64,000 nucleotides of DNA, taken from the NCBI GenBank assembly GCA_014529385.2, contig CM043962.1, positions 122,659,970 through 122,723,969 on the forward strand, written 5' to 3'. A model generated the notes under the pieces. It saw only the letters and a program-made list of their open reading frames with translations, ran no database searches and was not told where the DNA came from. The translations under genes and the position numbers were made by a program. Positions 1 to 12,790 of the stretch are shown one piece after another (position 1 is the first letter of the stretch; each line of letters opens with the position of its first letter). This DNA comes from Adiantum capillus-veneris. Taxonomy: Eukaryota; Streptophyta; Polypodiopsida; Polypodiales; Pteridaceae.

Positions 1-1507
1 CACATATTTGGGCTCCGCCATCCACATAACCTTGTCCCAGATTTTTTCTTTTATGCCACACATTTACTATTGGACAAATGTCTAGTAGCTCATCCATCGC
101 CAACACCTTCACTGAACCTCTCTCTAGTTCTTTCACCATTGGGTTAACCATACTCTTCCACTGTCGCTTCAGCTTAGGCACCATCTCTATAAGCTTCCCA
201 AAAGTAACATCTGCTTTCTTGCTTGTCAGATCCTCCTTCAAGTCATAGCTTAATTGCCCATCCCCTAGTGGAAAATATGAAACATGAAACTTGCAATGAG
301 CTCTCCTTTTCCTCTTGGCCTTGACATCCTCGCCTTCATGGCTCTTTCCTTTCTTCTTACTAGGACCTGGAGCACTTCTTCCTTCCTTGTCCTCTGTGAT
401 TCTCTTCCCAATAGGCATCACTAATGTATCCTCTAGCTTTGATGCCTTCTCCAAGGTGACTACACTTAACACTTTTGTCTTTCCCTTTTCCTCATGGGTT
501 AATCCACTGGTTCCTTCATCTCCCTTAATTTCAATGCCATAATCATTTGACCTAGTTAGCACCTGTCTTGGCAATGGATACATGTCTCCACCCATCCTTG
601 GTGGCTTATCACATTGTGGGCTGATGTGACCCAACTCTCCACAATTATAACATGTGGGCGTCTGCCTCCAGAACCTACCATTGCTTTGTCCAACACAATT
701 CCTAGGTCTTTCTTCACCTCATGGCTGATTTACAAACCTCCCTTGACCTCGATTATTTCGCACTTGACCTAGCATGTTTAGGCTGAGATTCTTCATCAAA
801 TCTACCACTTGCCTCATGTCTTGCCTTAGCAAATCATCTTGCACTGCTGTAGTGACCACTGCTGGCATAACCTGAGGAGTAACAGAAACCACTGGTTCAT
901 GATGAACCCGACCTTGCGAAGAATCCATAGGCTGAAATTCAGACCTCATGGGCAAAGACTCCACCCCTAACTGGCTCATTTTCCTCAACTTCCACTCTTT
1001 GTTCCTTGCTACCTCTAGTGCATCTTCATATGTCCTAGGCTTCTTTAGGTCCACTCTCCAACGTCTATTCTCCCAAAGACCAGCCAAGAACCTGTCCTTC
1101 TTCATCATGTCAGGCGGGGGTACCTGTGGTGCTAAGGCCTTGCACATCCACTTCCATGCCAATGAGAACTTACTTATGTACGCATCTACTGGCTCACCTT
1201 CCTTTTGCACTAAAGCCTGTACTTCTTGCCACACTTTGTCAGGATCTTCTATCTTCACAAACTCCACTTCCAATCCATGCCTTAGATTTTCCCAACTCAA
1301 TCTTACAGGTGGATCCGCTGCACACAATTGCTCTTCAAATTCTTTGGACCAAACTCGTGCATCACTCTTCAAACAGATTTGGAGAAGACGTAACATCTGC
1401 GTTGGGTCATGAATCTGGTTGCTAATGCAGGCAATCTCCATCTTTTCCAAAAAGTCTTCCACATCTTCATCACTTCTTCCATGAAAATCCGGTTAAGAGA
1501 AAGCCAT
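1..1507 (-). pseudogene. Ty3/gypsy gag-protease remnant, cut by the window edge
   Basis: This is the 5' coding part of a Ty3/gypsy polyprotein read on the minus strand. An ATG at 1507-1505 is followed four codons later by TAA (1495-1493). The same frame then continues through a Retrotrans_gag-like domain (about 1480-900, with the segment PDFHGRSDEDVEDFLEKM at its start), an in-frame TGA (721-719), and a CCHC zinc knuckle of the form CX2CX4HX4C (652-611, CYNCGELGHISPQC). A lysine-rich linker follows, and the frame reaches an aspartic-protease motif VDGGAQIC at 25-2. I read the frame by hand and found no other stop. Gag packages the element RNA and the protease cleaves the polyprotein. The protease motif has DGGA where most retropepsins have D(S/T)GA, as in the plus-strand element at 13.3 kb. 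RT and integrase would lie to the left of the window. Two nonsense codons make this copy defective. Confidence 0.85.
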
Positions 1508-1859
1508 GGCTACCCAAATTACGATGCTTTGAGAACCCCTTCGAACACACGTGCAAGAACATAACTCCCAAACGGAGCCAAAACAGCCCAAGTCCGTCTC
1601 ACACAATCTTGTTGCCCTCGTACTCCTATGAATGAATGCACTCTTTATATGTCAAAGAAGTGAATGGAGATTTTGGGATTATATCATTCTCTTCAAGACT
1701 TTTAAGGCCCCTTTGAAGGACACGTGTCAAACAACTACAGATAATCGACCTTCGTCTTTAGCAATCCAGGTAGCACATTGGAAAGGGAATTTTCAAGAGT
1801 CTAATCATAGCCACTTAGATCGAGAAAAGTGGTCGTCACATATATATTGTGTCCCTCTC

Positions 1860-2803
1860 TCTCTCTCTCTCTCTTAGTAACAAGCTAACACGGACACCAC
1901 GGATACCATTTTTAGAGCTCTCATTGTAAAAACACTTATTATTTTGATAAATTGGGAATATTGTAACTCCTATTTTTTGGATAAACCTTGTAATTGATGA
2001 CCTAGGGCTACAAGCTTCTAAATTGTATCAACTTGTCATTGCCTATCTTTAGTTGGAGATCCTAGATTATTAGTTTTGACCACCAAAAACCTTGGCTAAG
2101 GTATAAAAGCCAATTTTTGTAAGTAAATAAAAAGTTTTTGGATGAAGAAATACACATCGTGAGCTAATGACGCTCACTTCTCTCGTTCTCACGCTACCTA
2201 CTTTCTTCCCGGTTGTCACATTGCAGTCGTCTTTGTTGCATTGCAACCATAGGTAAGAGCTCTACACATTGACATAAACACATCACAATATTTCATAGCT
2301 TTTGGTGTCACCGACCCGCGGTTTAATTTCATCATAAGTAGAAATTTACACTTCAAAATCCAAAACTATGCATACACAGGGTATTGGGGCATCATTACTA
2401 TGCATTTAGATGCGTTCTGAGTCGAAAACGGCTAGATCAAAAATCCACTACTGTTAATAATGTGATTTTGGCACTTGACCTAAAGTGGGGTTTGAGACCA
2501 TAAGCATGTGTGCTTAGGTTTTATAAACTTGTCCTAGAAGTTTTGTTACGTTTGGATTTCATTTGATGCTGTAACGGATGTGATTTGTTTGCCAATGAGC
2601 GATTGGCTTTTAGTGATTTTAGTCACTTGAGTGTAACTTGAGTTAGATGCGAGTTGTTAGTTGTTTTCCGAGAGATCGACAACCTCTTGTTACCTTTATG
2701 CACTAGTCGAGTCAGCTTCGTCCCATGGATTGACAATTTGAACTACAACAAGATAGGATAGTGAGGTTAGATACGCGTCCCACATTTGGCATCACTGTCG
2801 AGG
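1860..2803 (+). mobile_element. Probable LTR end plus primer-binding site (gypsy, Athila/Tat-like)
   Basis: A TATAAAA box at 2102-2108 is followed by a leader of several hundred bases. A CA dinucleotide (2783-2784), a 2-bp spacer and TGGCATCACTGTCGAGG (2787-2803) come next. The last resembles a decayed version of the primer-binding site TGGCGCCGTTGTCGGGG used by plant Athila/Tat elements. The layout of promoter, leader, CA end and PBS is that of a 5' LTR on the plus strand. The left LTR boundary is not visible, no second LTR was found, and no clear gag follows. The start coordinate is therefore only approximate. Confidence 0.4.
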
Positions 2804-4306
2804 ATCGAAGAGATGCAAACTAGGAAAAAACGCGAGCGAGTTGTGAAGTTATCCTTTAACTTCCTCTAGGATCTCCTAGAGTTAAAAACTTTCTTTTAGA
2901 AACCACAAAGCCTAAGATTGTCGTCTTTTACTGTGTAGAGGTAGCTTGGAAGGACTATAGTACTTGTCAAGTGCCTTTAGGACTATATGATTATAGAATT
3001 AGAGTAGGATTCTAAGGATGATTGATAGACGAGACAAGTCTTAAGATCAATTCTTAAGAAACCTTAAAAAACAAGAAAACGAGTGTTTGTGAACACTTTT
3101 CACAACCCCATTGCATGAGAACCTAGGAGTAGGGTAAGTAGGATCCGAGGTGGATTTCAGAACATTGCTCTCTCTCGAAGAATCATGTGTGAGTTGTTGT
3201 TGAAAGTTGCTGAATTTCAGGTCTACGACTAGAAATAGCAGGAAAAGACTCCAAACCACTCAATCCGACTGGAGAGTAAGCTTAAAAGTTGTCTGAACCA
3301 GTGGGTAAGCTCAAAGACACTTTGAGGTAAAAATTTCAAGAGTTGACCAAAAGTCAAATTATTTACTTTTTCTGAACATTTTAGGCCAAATTAAGTTTTG
3401 ACTTGATTCATAGGCTTAAAATAACTCATAAAAGGACTGTCCTTGAAAAAAGTGAAAAAATTGGTTCATTTCAAGCCTGAAGCTAATAATCATAATTATT
3501 AACTTTCAGCTCAGATTTGACCAAGGTTCATACCATTGACTCATTGCATGTGTACAAACAACTTTTGTAAAGGCATAAAAGATTTGGATCACAACTGGCA
3601 AAAAATTGGATAAAAACTAAAGTTTGTATTGACTTTCTGAATCTTGAGTGTAAATTGAGAAAAAAATTATCCAAACTTGATGAAATTTGATTTATAGGCT
3701 TATATTGATGTGATAAACATGTGTGCATGCTCACTTGACTAGAAAGATGCAAAAAGTTTCTAGTTGTAAATAATCGCGACTTGAACAGATTTTGTCCAAA
3801 CTTGTTGAAACATGTCCAAGGACCTTAACAGGTTGTATACTTGGCAAACCAAGAAAAAAAATACAAAAAACTAGCAGTAAATAATCGCGATTATTCACTA
3901 CTGCTACACAGGGACAACATTTTTTATTTTTGAACTTGTACAGTGTTAGACCAACATAATACAAAGCCATCGGGCAATTTTGGGTTCAATCGAATCAAAA
4001 TTGGTACATATTCACTCAGTTTCCAGGTTGCAGATTAATCCTTTGATTTTTGCCAAAGTCGAGTTTGAAAATTGCAATGGTTGACTTAATTATCTCGATT
4101 TGTAGTGATACACATAGAACAATCACAACAGCTAGCAAAAACTATACTGTCTTTATAGAAGAATAGCTAACTTGATCGAATCTGTACAAGAATCAGGTTG
4201 TAGACGAGAAATTGGTAGCTTGACAGAAAGTGCAATCCAGTCAAGTGGAAATTGACGTCAAGTCAATCCAAAGGTAAGTACTCTATCCAGGGCTTTGCAA
4301 GTCTTT
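2804..4306. other. No recognisable gene; AT-rich leader-like DNA
   Basis: This stretch has no long reading frame with recognisable homology. It contains two short repeats of the phrase taaataatcgcga (about 3765 and 3880). It may be internal sequence of the element whose PBS lies at 2787, but nothing coding supports that. Confidence 0.3.
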
Positions 4307-4699
4307 ATGAACCTAAGATCTAGTCGTGTACTAGGAAATCAAGGCATATTTGGAGAAACCTCCAGTAGAGTATCCACTGAAGAAAGCGTGAACCAAGGCA
4401 ATTCCTTGCACACTATCCTTGAAGAAGTCTCAGACACTTTTTCAGATTCAACCTCTAAAATGTCTTCCTATTCGACTCACTCAAAGACCGGAACGACAGC
4501 GCGCTATAAGCATATACTCTCATTTTATAATACTAATTGCCATGGAGCTCAGTTTTACTTGGATCCTAACGAAGAGTATGCTATATGCATTGATGACCAT
4601 GGTATTGAGTTTGAAGAATAAATCAGGGCAAACAAACAAGGAAAAATGTACATGGACAGAAACGGAACTCAGTATTTACAAGTTGAAACCGTGACATGA
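4307..4699 (+). pseudogene. Unidentified ORF of about 130 codons with one in-frame TAA
   Basis: A frame opens at ATG 4307 and is rich in Ser/Thr/Glu in its first half. It then has an acidic stretch (ICIDDHGIEFEE) and meets TAA at 4619-4621. The same frame stays open after the stop for 25 more codons, including KMYMDRNGTQYLQ, to TGA at 4697-4699. The second half reads like real protein on both sides of the stop, so a single nonsense change in an old coding sequence is plausible. I do not recognise the family. A retroelement gag or coat-like piece is only a guess. The ORF lies downstream of a probable LTR/PBS and upstream of a minisatellite. Confidence 0.25.
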
Positions 4700-5214
4700 C
4701 AGACAAATGGGGATTAGAAGTAAAAAGACCATAATAGGTAAAGTGGGAAAATCCCAATTCCCAGGTTGGACAACGTTCAATATATCATGTACAAAATATT
4801 AATATTTTGTCAAAAATTTGAGTTTTCTTAAGGTCTCATTTCACTTTATGCACATACAATACACAATGAAAACAACTAAAATTCCATGGTTTCAATCAAT
4901 TGGATTATTAGGAGATTAGTATATGGCATCCGTTATCGTTGTCTATGTTCTACTATCCTACCTACAACTTATCTCAACATGGAGAGTTTGGTTTCTAGGT
5001 CTACCACTTGTCCAAGTTACTGGAAAAGTGACTCAAGGTTCTGTGAAAGCAAGGATCCATTGAGGAATAAAATCCACTTGGCTATGTTTCCTTACTTTAA
5101 TGCACGTGACATTCAAGCAAGGTCATTCAAGCAAGGTCCAATTCTAATCTAGAACTTCTTAATTTGAGGCATGGGGCTAGAAGGTTGGTTTCAAGGTGCA
5201 CTTATCGAATCTAG

Positions 5215-6620
5215 CCTATCTTGGAGAAATGATGGAGCTTGCTTCTCTCCTTGTTTCAATGGAGACTAGCTTGGACAAGTGGTGGACTTTTTCTTCTCTC
5301 TATGTTTCAATAGAGTTAGCTTGGACAAGTGGTGGACCTTGGAACAAAACCCCCATGTAAAACATATCATGGGTATTCCAAGTGATTAGAAAGATTACCA
5401 TTTAAGATATAACCTTATAGGTTGGACAATTGGAGCCTAGCTTGGATAAATGGTGGACCTTTGATTCTCTCCATGTTTCAATGGAGCCTATCTTGGAGAA
5501 ATGGTGGAGCTTGCTTCTGTTCATGTTTCAATGGAGCCTAGCTTGGACAATTGGTGGACCTTTACTTCTCTCTATGTTCAATAAAGTTAGCTTAGACACC
5601 TGGTGGATCTTCAAACTAAATCAACTACTATCAATGTTTCCTAGCTTGTACAAGTGGTGGAGTGTTTCTCCTCTCCTTGTTTCAATGTATCTTAGCTTGG
5701 ACAAGTGTTGGACCTTAAAACAGAGGCCCCATGTACAACATAGCATGGATTTTCTAGATTTGAATGGAGTCTAGCTTTAACAAATGGTGGAGCTTGCCTT
5801 CATCCATGTTTCAATGAAACTAGCATGGACAAGTGGTGGACCTTGTAACAACCCCCCCCATGTACAACATATCATTCGTTTTCTAAGTGATGGGAAGGAA
5901 TACCATTCAAGATATAAACTTATAGCTTGGATAAGTAGTTGACCTTAAAATCAAATTCATCATAAAACAATGAAATACAGGTCACCAATTCCTAAATCTT
6001 GAGACCAAACCTCCCATGCTATTAAGAGATAATATATTGGATAAGTGGTGGACCTTCTATTATTTTCCCATGCCTAGTTTAGATAACCGGTCCACTTTGC
6101 AGCTCTAAAGATTGGACGAGTGGTGGAGCCTTGTTTCTATCCATGTTTTAATGGATCCTATCTTGGACAAGTGGTGAACCTTGGAGAAAAAATTCCATGT
6201 ACAACATATATGAGGTTTTCCATGTTTAAATGGAACCTAGCTTGGACAAATGGTGAAGCTTGCTTCTCTCCATGTTGATTTTGGAACTACCTTAGACAAG
6301 TGGTGGAGCTTTGCTTTTCTACTCTTCATAATACAATGAAGTATAGGCTGGTTACATGATGAATCTTAAGGCCAAACCTCCCATTTTATTAGAGATGATA
6401 GGTTGGAGGAGTGTATCAACCTTCTATCATTTCTCCATGCCTATATTAGACAATTAGTAGACCTAGCATCTCTCTATGTTGTCTAGAGATGAGCTTGGAT
6501 AAGTGATGGACCCTGCTTCTCTCTTTCCTTGGTTTACTAGTTTGAAGGCTCATTATATATACTTTCTTAGATCTAGCTTGAACAAGTGGTGGACCTTGTA
6601 TCCACAATCTTAATCCATTA
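5215..6620 (+). repeat. Degenerate ~50-bp minisatellite
   Basis: The phrase agcttggacaagtggtggac recurs many times with substitutions. It alternates with ttctctccatgtttcaatgg. Two well-preserved neighbouring units (from about 5446) measure 51 and 50 bp. The array is interrupted by a second recurring phrase, ccccatgtacaacatatcat (for example near 5357, 5730, 5868 and 6195), so the higher-order organisation is composite. An open frame at 5430-5774 is a by-product of the repeat. Confidence 0.8.
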
Positions 6621-7139
6621 AAAAAAAGTATATGAGAAAATAACATAGGAATCTTGGTTTGAAGGTCAAGAAATTAGGTTCCAAATGCACATAATAATAT
6701 ATTTTCCACCCATAAGAAAAGAAATTTAAACATTTTATTTCATACCAAATTGACAAAGGTAACGTCCAAGAATTCTAGCTTTGCATCTTGTTAGATCTAA
6801 ACCTTCATCAAGGCGACATGCATGTATACATCAACTTTCAAGCCATTCAAGAATACATGCACTACATTCCATAGTTTTTTTTTCAAAGTCTTTGAGGTTC
6901 TAAAACTCTTTTACATAAAGGATGTAATGATAATATTCTTGAAGCAAACATTTGTGCCCAAGAAAAAGATCCCTCTCACATATTTAAAGTCCATGGATTC
7001 TCTAATCCACACTTACAAGTTTTATTTTGACATCAAACATCAATTCTCTCCTAGTTACAAATAAATGCAACCTCGAGATGAATTGACAAAAAATGAATTT
7101 CTTTCACTATAGGATCCAACATAGGCCCCAATCAAATAA

Positions 7140-7262
7140 AAAATGAGTCCCCAAAAATTTGGGTGCACTCTAGCAATACATCAGAGTCCCCGCCCTTACA
7201 ATAGGATGCACTCCAATAGTACATTGAAGTCCCCTTAGAGTAGGGTGCACTCCATTGAAGTG
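7140..7262 (+). repeat. Three short tandem copies around ggtgcactcc...gtcccc
   Basis: The phrases gtgcactctagcaatacatc, atgcactccaatagtacatt and gtgcactccattgaag follow each other at spacings of roughly 40-48 bp. They are separated by agtcccc-type spacers. This is a short degenerate tandem repeat between the two opposing minisatellite blocks. Confidence 0.55.
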
Positions 7263-7744
7263 TTCATAAAATTGACACACCTTTGTTTTTAAAAAAAATA
7301 GACTATATTATATTATAAAAATGTTGAAAGATACACACTAGAATAAAGAAAGAATCTTATGGCCATATTTATTCAATGCTTTCGTGTTGACAAGTACACA
7401 CCAAGGACATAATTTGTCTCAAAACCACTGTACTGATTTACAATTGTGTTGTATGTATAGAATCTCTTATCTCTTGTATACAACCATCCTACCAAACCAT
7501 GGAATTATTGTTCTCTACAAGAAGTTTTGAAGTTGCTCGAAAGTTTGCCTCCACATCTTTGGAAATATAAGATATGTCCCTCACATGTTCCACATCACCC
7601 TATATGGAGTGTCATAAAAAATTAAGGTATTTTTTGCATCCAAATCCTCAAATATCTTCCAAATATCACTCAAATTTTTGTGATAAACCCTTGTAAATCC
7701 TAACATGATATTTGGATTTTGACAATTTTTGTTACTCATAAACA

Positions 7745-8400
7745 CCTTGAACTTAGAGAGAAGCAAGGTCCACCACTTGTCCAAGCTCTGCATGGGTAAT
7801 TGATATAAGGACCACTACGTTTTCACCTATACTATGCTCTATCATGGATGGTTTCATATCCCACCAATTTTCCAACCTATTTAGTATGTTGTATTATGGG
7901 GGTTTGGTTTCAAGGTACTTCTCTTGTCTAAGGTGGGTTCCATTGAAGCATGGAGAGAAACAATGTCTACCACTTGTCCAAAATATGCTCCTTTGAAACA
8001 TTAAAGCAAGGTCCACCACTTGTCCAATCTAATGTTTCTCTCCATTGAAGCATGGAGAGAAGCAAGGTCTACCACTTGTCCAAAATATGCTTCATTGAAA
8101 CATAAAAGCAAGATCCACCACTTGTCTAAGCTAGTGTAACAAATGGGTGTTGGTTTCAAGGTGTACCACACTTGTCTAAACTAGTCTCCATGCAAGTTCC
8201 ACCACATGTCCAAAGTATATGAGCTTGGTTTGAAGGTCTACCACACCTCTTGAAATTAGGATCCATGTAAGGTCCACCTTTTGTCAAGCTATACCTTTAG
8301 TGATTACTAAAAATAAGTAAATTACAATACTTAAATACCTTTCCAAGCTCATTAAGATTTTGGTCTCTAAGGCCACCACCACATGTCCAATATATGCTCT
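7745..8400 (-). repeat. Same minisatellite as 5.2-6.6 kb, inverted
   Basis: The reverse complement of the 5.2-6.6 kb unit recurs here (caaggtccaccacttgtcca, with catggagagaagcaaggtc and cattgaagcatgg). Copies lie near 7767, 7965, 8003, 8067 and 8113, with weaker ones to 8390. Together with the first block this forms a long imperfect inverted repeat with a centre of roughly 1.1 kb. Confidence 0.75.
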
Positions 8401-10140
8401 AATTGATTACTTATGCTAGTTCTCAAAGTCGAAACATAAGCTCCCTTCTAACAAGGTTAGTTTAAATTTAGGCTCCTTGGAAGTGGCCTTGTAAAAATTA
8501 ATGTAAAAAAGTTGTGATTTTATCAAGATTGAATGCTGATATTTTGGGTTGTTTGAGACTCCAAAATATGGTTTCTAATAAGTATTTTCATCCATGGTTT
8601 ATAGCTTGTGAATCGAACTTGTACATCATGAGTTATGAGCATCCGAAGTGGGCGGTCTCAACTTAAAAGGTGATTGCGGGTGCATGCAAGAAGGGCAACT
8701 AGGCCAATGTGGGGGTCTAAGATTAGAACTACTAAAGTTTGTTAATTATGGAGATAGCCGAGGTAATGGGCTTTGAGCCGTTGATAGCCGTTTTTCGGCT
8801 CTCTCTAATTGCCATAGTGAGTTACCTCACCCTATCAAAATCACCCAAACACTGTAGCTATCTCTACCATTTCACTATACATAGGCGTGTGTGAGTTAGG
8901 AGACATTTCCCATATCTTCTTAAAAACCCTCAATTAGCTAGTCACCCGGCTAGTTGAGCCGAAAATAATAAAAAAATAAAAAAATATAAGTATATTATGG
9001 CCCATTTGTGTGTAAATATTTCATTTGTATATAGCGTGTAAATAAAAGGATTTTTCATAATTATTTTGGTATTTATTTAAATATTTCTACCTAGAGTGTG
9101 TTATTTATGCTATGTACATTGACTCACCATCACCATATTTTTTCTTACCATTTTGCATACTCTTTATTCCATATAAAAATAATTTCATGCAAGCTTCTCT
9201 TATTTTTTGTGTAACTCCATCCCAACAAAAATCCAAAAAAACTAGTTTTATTTATGTGTAAATTTTTTCACTATTGTGATTTTTTTTCCCTTCCTACATC
9301 TATTCTCTATTACTCTCATAAATTAAAACACCAAAAATATTCATCTTTTTATGGTAGACTTATAATGAGAGAGATTTATTTTGACCCCTTTATATTTTTT
9401 CACCTATATTATTCATATTATGTACATATTTTTTTAGACCCCTCGATATTTGATTTCCTTAGTTGTACTATTCATTTATATCATGATCTCAACAATATCT
9501 TCAATTATAGATCTACCAAATAAGGTCAAGGGTATGTGGCATGTATGCATGCACTATGGAGGGCTCACTCTTGGAAGCATTCAAAAGAATCATCCAAAGA
9601 AGGACCCCACAAGGACTTTGTGCAGTGGAAAAAGACAGTCGATTTTGCTGAATTTTTAAAGGTCACTTGCTCTCCGAATTTGAAAAGGTGATACAAACAA
9701 AACTTAAAGCTCGTGAGTTGAACTTTTACCTCAAATGTTTTCTTATTTGTTTAAACTAGGAGCTGTGAGCTATGATTTTATTGGTGGACCCCAGTTTGCC
9801 CATGCTATGCAGCCACACTCCCTCTTTCACTTTATCATTTTCCTCTTTCACACACACTTCTCCACTCATCATCCCCACCTCTCTCACCACTCCTCTCTGC
9901 ACCCTACTCACCTTCTTCTCAACCTTGAAGAATAAGAGAAACCATGGTGAACTCATGTCTCCTACACATACTTCCATTCCAAAATTGACCACCTAGTCTC
10001 ATTTTTCCTCTTCCATATTACCCATATCTATCAAAAAAACCACAAAATTCAGTCTCTTCTCTTGAAATACAGCACCATGTGATTGATTACTCATATTTAA
10101 TTACCTTGGCTCCCAAGGAAGGTCAAGAGTGGAGAAAAAA
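8401..10140. other. No gene recognised; AT-rich spacer
   Basis: Several short frames occur but none has recognisable composition or domains. Nothing supports a gene, RNA or ordered repeat. The block around 9,830-9,930 is C/T-rich and unstructured. Confidence 0.3.
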
Positions 10141-10144
10141 CATA

Positions 10145-11172
10145 CTGTCAAAGTTAGTGGACCGTCAACAAGTGTCAAAATTGACCCTACTCAAGACACT
10201 TGGAGCATCAACATTGTAAGAAATCCATATTTTTTTACTTATTAAGAGAATTTCTTCCTTATTTGTATCCTACTTGGATACTCCCATTGTAAATATCCAA
10301 TTCCATTTGTAAATCAATAAAAATACTAACTCTACTAATTTACTAACACTAACCTACTATGAAAAGTCCTATCACCTCCACTTCTCTCCTCTCTCTCTTC
10401 TTCATCTATCCATACCAACTTCCTGATAATTCCAAGCAAAAGAAATTAGATAAGTGCTGAAAATATAACCCAACCATGGTTAAAGGAGTAACCCTAGCCC
10501 TCAAAATTGCTATAAAAAGAGGGTGTAGCTAGCACAAAAGAGGGAGCCATAAGCAAGAGCACTATGCTATAGCTTGAGAAGCCAAGCTCAACCTCTTGAG
10601 AAGGAGCTCTTGAGTGGAAGCTCATTGGCTTATGCATATGCATGTGTTGTATTAGGGGTGATTAGCAAGGGAGCTCTATGCCATTGTAAGAGAGAGTGAT
10701 CTTTCAATTGAGAGTAGGAAATCTACTATTTCTCGTACTAGTGTAAGCCCAACATTTGTTGAATCAAAGAGGGTGGATTTGGACTAAGCATGGATACTTT
10801 GTCTCTCTTCCAACGTGAAGTCATGGATAACAATGATGTGTAAGTGTCTTGGTGTTTTATTTAAGTTCTTGATAGCTTGTCTCTGGGTGCTGTCACCAAT
10901 TTAGCCATAAATCCCACATACTGTAAGAGGACGAGACGGTGGAGAGGACTCCCCTAGCCTTAAGATAGTGATTGGGGCGTCTTTTCTCGTGATGTGTTGT
11001 GGTGAATTTTACTCAAGCTATGTTGAACAAATACTAATCTCACTTTGATTGGTCATGACAAATTTGTACGAAGGTATTAATGCAACAAGCACCCCCTCCC
11101 CCTTCTCTCTCTTTCTTACATATATAATTGTGTTTGCTTGATCATTGCCGATACATTTCAAAGAATCCCGAG

Positions 11173-11258
<86 letters not shown>

Positions 11259-11469
11259 CTCTCTCTTTCTCTTTACGCGTCCTAGTTCGCATCCAAAACT
11301 AGGTGGTGCCCCAAATTTGTGTAGGGTTAGGTTGCGGGTTTGCGTGTGTGTTTGTTGTGTTTTCCAACCCCAACCCAATTGAGCAGCATGGGAGCCTAGA
11401 AGGGTGCTTAGAGGCCACTCTTCTTGTTGCCTGCCCCGGACCGCCTCAAATTGGTGCCCCCACTGAGGA
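10145..11469 (+). mobile_element. Candidate 5' LTR and PBS of the Tat-type gypsy element
   Basis: The region has LTR architecture. It carries a TATAAAA box at 10,511-10,517 and a transcribed-looking leader. A (CT)n tract lies at 11,174-11,253. A CA end at 11,447-11,448 is followed three bases later by TGGTGCCCCCACTGAGGA (11,452-11,469), in the position of a primer-binding site, 517 bp before the gag start. The left boundary is a guess (a TG near 10,145), because the matching 3' LTR is absent: the downstream end of this element has been replaced by another element. I did not assign the primer tRNA. Confidence 0.5.
11174..11253 (+). repeat. (CT)n microsatellite
   Basis: About 80 bp of nearly perfect CT dinucleotides inside the candidate 5' LTR. 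The apparent Ser-Leu and Arg-Glu frames across it are artefacts of the repeat. Confidence 0.95.
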
Positions 11470-11986
11470 ACGGCTTGTGTATTGTTTTGTAGAATCAACC
11501 TTTAGCATATTCAAGTAGTTTGCATGAATCATGAGAATTTGTATGATCCCTTCATTCCCATTGCAAGGCAAAAGGTACACATAATTGTTAGTACTAAGTT
11601 GCAATTTCAACGTGTAATGCGTAGAATTTTAGGTCCTCTTAGGTTGGCCGAGATAAACGCTTCAGTAAATCCTTTTATTTTGCCTCTCATTAGGTACGAC
11701 CTTAGTCTGGACGTCTATATTTTTGTTTTTTTTAAACAATTAGGGCATGCATAGACCATGGATAATGGCCCAGGAGTAGAGGTTTTCCTCTTCCATTTCA
11801 CTCCACACATTAGAGTAAACATTGTCACCAAACCCTGTCATCCTACCTCTTATTGATTATCATAGGTCATTTGATGTGAATATTTTTATTTTGTTGTAGA
11901 AATAGATTGCAATTTAGAAAATATTATTGTGTAAATCTTTTAAAGAAAGAAAAAACAAAAACGTGCGTCACTTTGAAATCAATTCA

Positions 11987-12790
11987 ATGGAGAGCCAACG
12001 CCAAATGTCTGGATATCCTCTTTTCTTTGGAGATGCTGGAGAGGATGCAGAATTATTTTTAGCGAATTTCAAGATGTCTTGCCGTATCAAGAGGATAGTA
12101 ACTGATCAAGAACGTGTAGAAATGTTTGAGGTGGCCCTTAGGAAAGATGCTAGCACTTGGTTTGACTCTTTGCCTGAGGAAATTAAGGGGAATTACACAG
12201 AAGTTTTGAATCGTTTCAAGAAATACTTCTTTGATCCCCAAAACACTCAAAAACTATGGCAAGACATTGTTTCTCATAAGCAAAAAGACTTAGATGACTA
12301 CTACTTGTACAAGCAAGAGTTTATACGTCTTTGGGCTCTATGGATACAAAATGTTGCTAACCCTGGTGATGGTGCAGAATTTCTAAAGAAGGAGAAGTTC
12401 ATAGCCAGACTCTTTCCTGACCTTAAGGTAAAAGTTGAGGCGGGTGCACCTGCTACCTTTGATGCAGATGAAACTAGGGCTGCTGTGAAATATAGGAAAC
12501 TCAAGTGCCTAAGGGGAGAGGTTCCAATAGAAGGTCTTAGACCCAAATGTAAGTCACAAGCATCGACATCTAGGGAGCTTCCTGAGGTAACAGCTCAAGT
12601 AATCGAGAAGTTAAATGAATCTTTAAGTAGCCTGTCAATTCACCTTGCACAAGCTGTAGGTCCAAAAGGACAAGCAAAGAAGTCTGAAGAGCGAGATCCA
12701 CGACCTAGGAGAGTCTGGACATGGGATGTATAATTGTCCTTGGCCCCGTGGGGAGCTAGGGAGACCTAACTTGAATTACCCAGTGATGAA
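11987..12790 (+). pseudogene. Gag of the Tat-type gypsy element
   Basis: ATG 11,987 opens a frame with a Retrotrans_gag-like domain (residues about 8-190) containing FFGDAGEDAELFLANF and KDASTWFDSLP. This domain forms the RNA-packaging capsid. The frame ends at TAA 12,731. Just before that, in another frame, GHGMYNCP is readable (about 12,715-12,740). This is the second half of a CCHC zinc knuckle whose first two cysteines have been lost, so a frameshift separates the capsid from the knuckle. The start was chosen at MESQRQ because the 20 codons before it look like leader. Its gag resembles the minus-strand gag at 0.9-1.5 kb in pattern (FxG...EDxExFL) but is clearly diverged. Confidence 0.8.

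Noticed and set aside
948-1412. Plus-strand frames of 154 and 99 codons
   Set aside because: They are antisense shadows of the minus-strand gag, whose frame continues far beyond them into a CCHC knuckle and protease.
5430-5774. A 114-codon frame with repeating EPxLxKWW words
   Set aside because: It is produced by the ~50-bp minisatellite, whose unit length of 51 bp keeps frame over a few copies. No other evidence of coding.
11524-11754. A 76-codon frame between PBS and gag
   Set aside because: It has no recognisable domain and sits in the untranslated leader of the Tat-type element.
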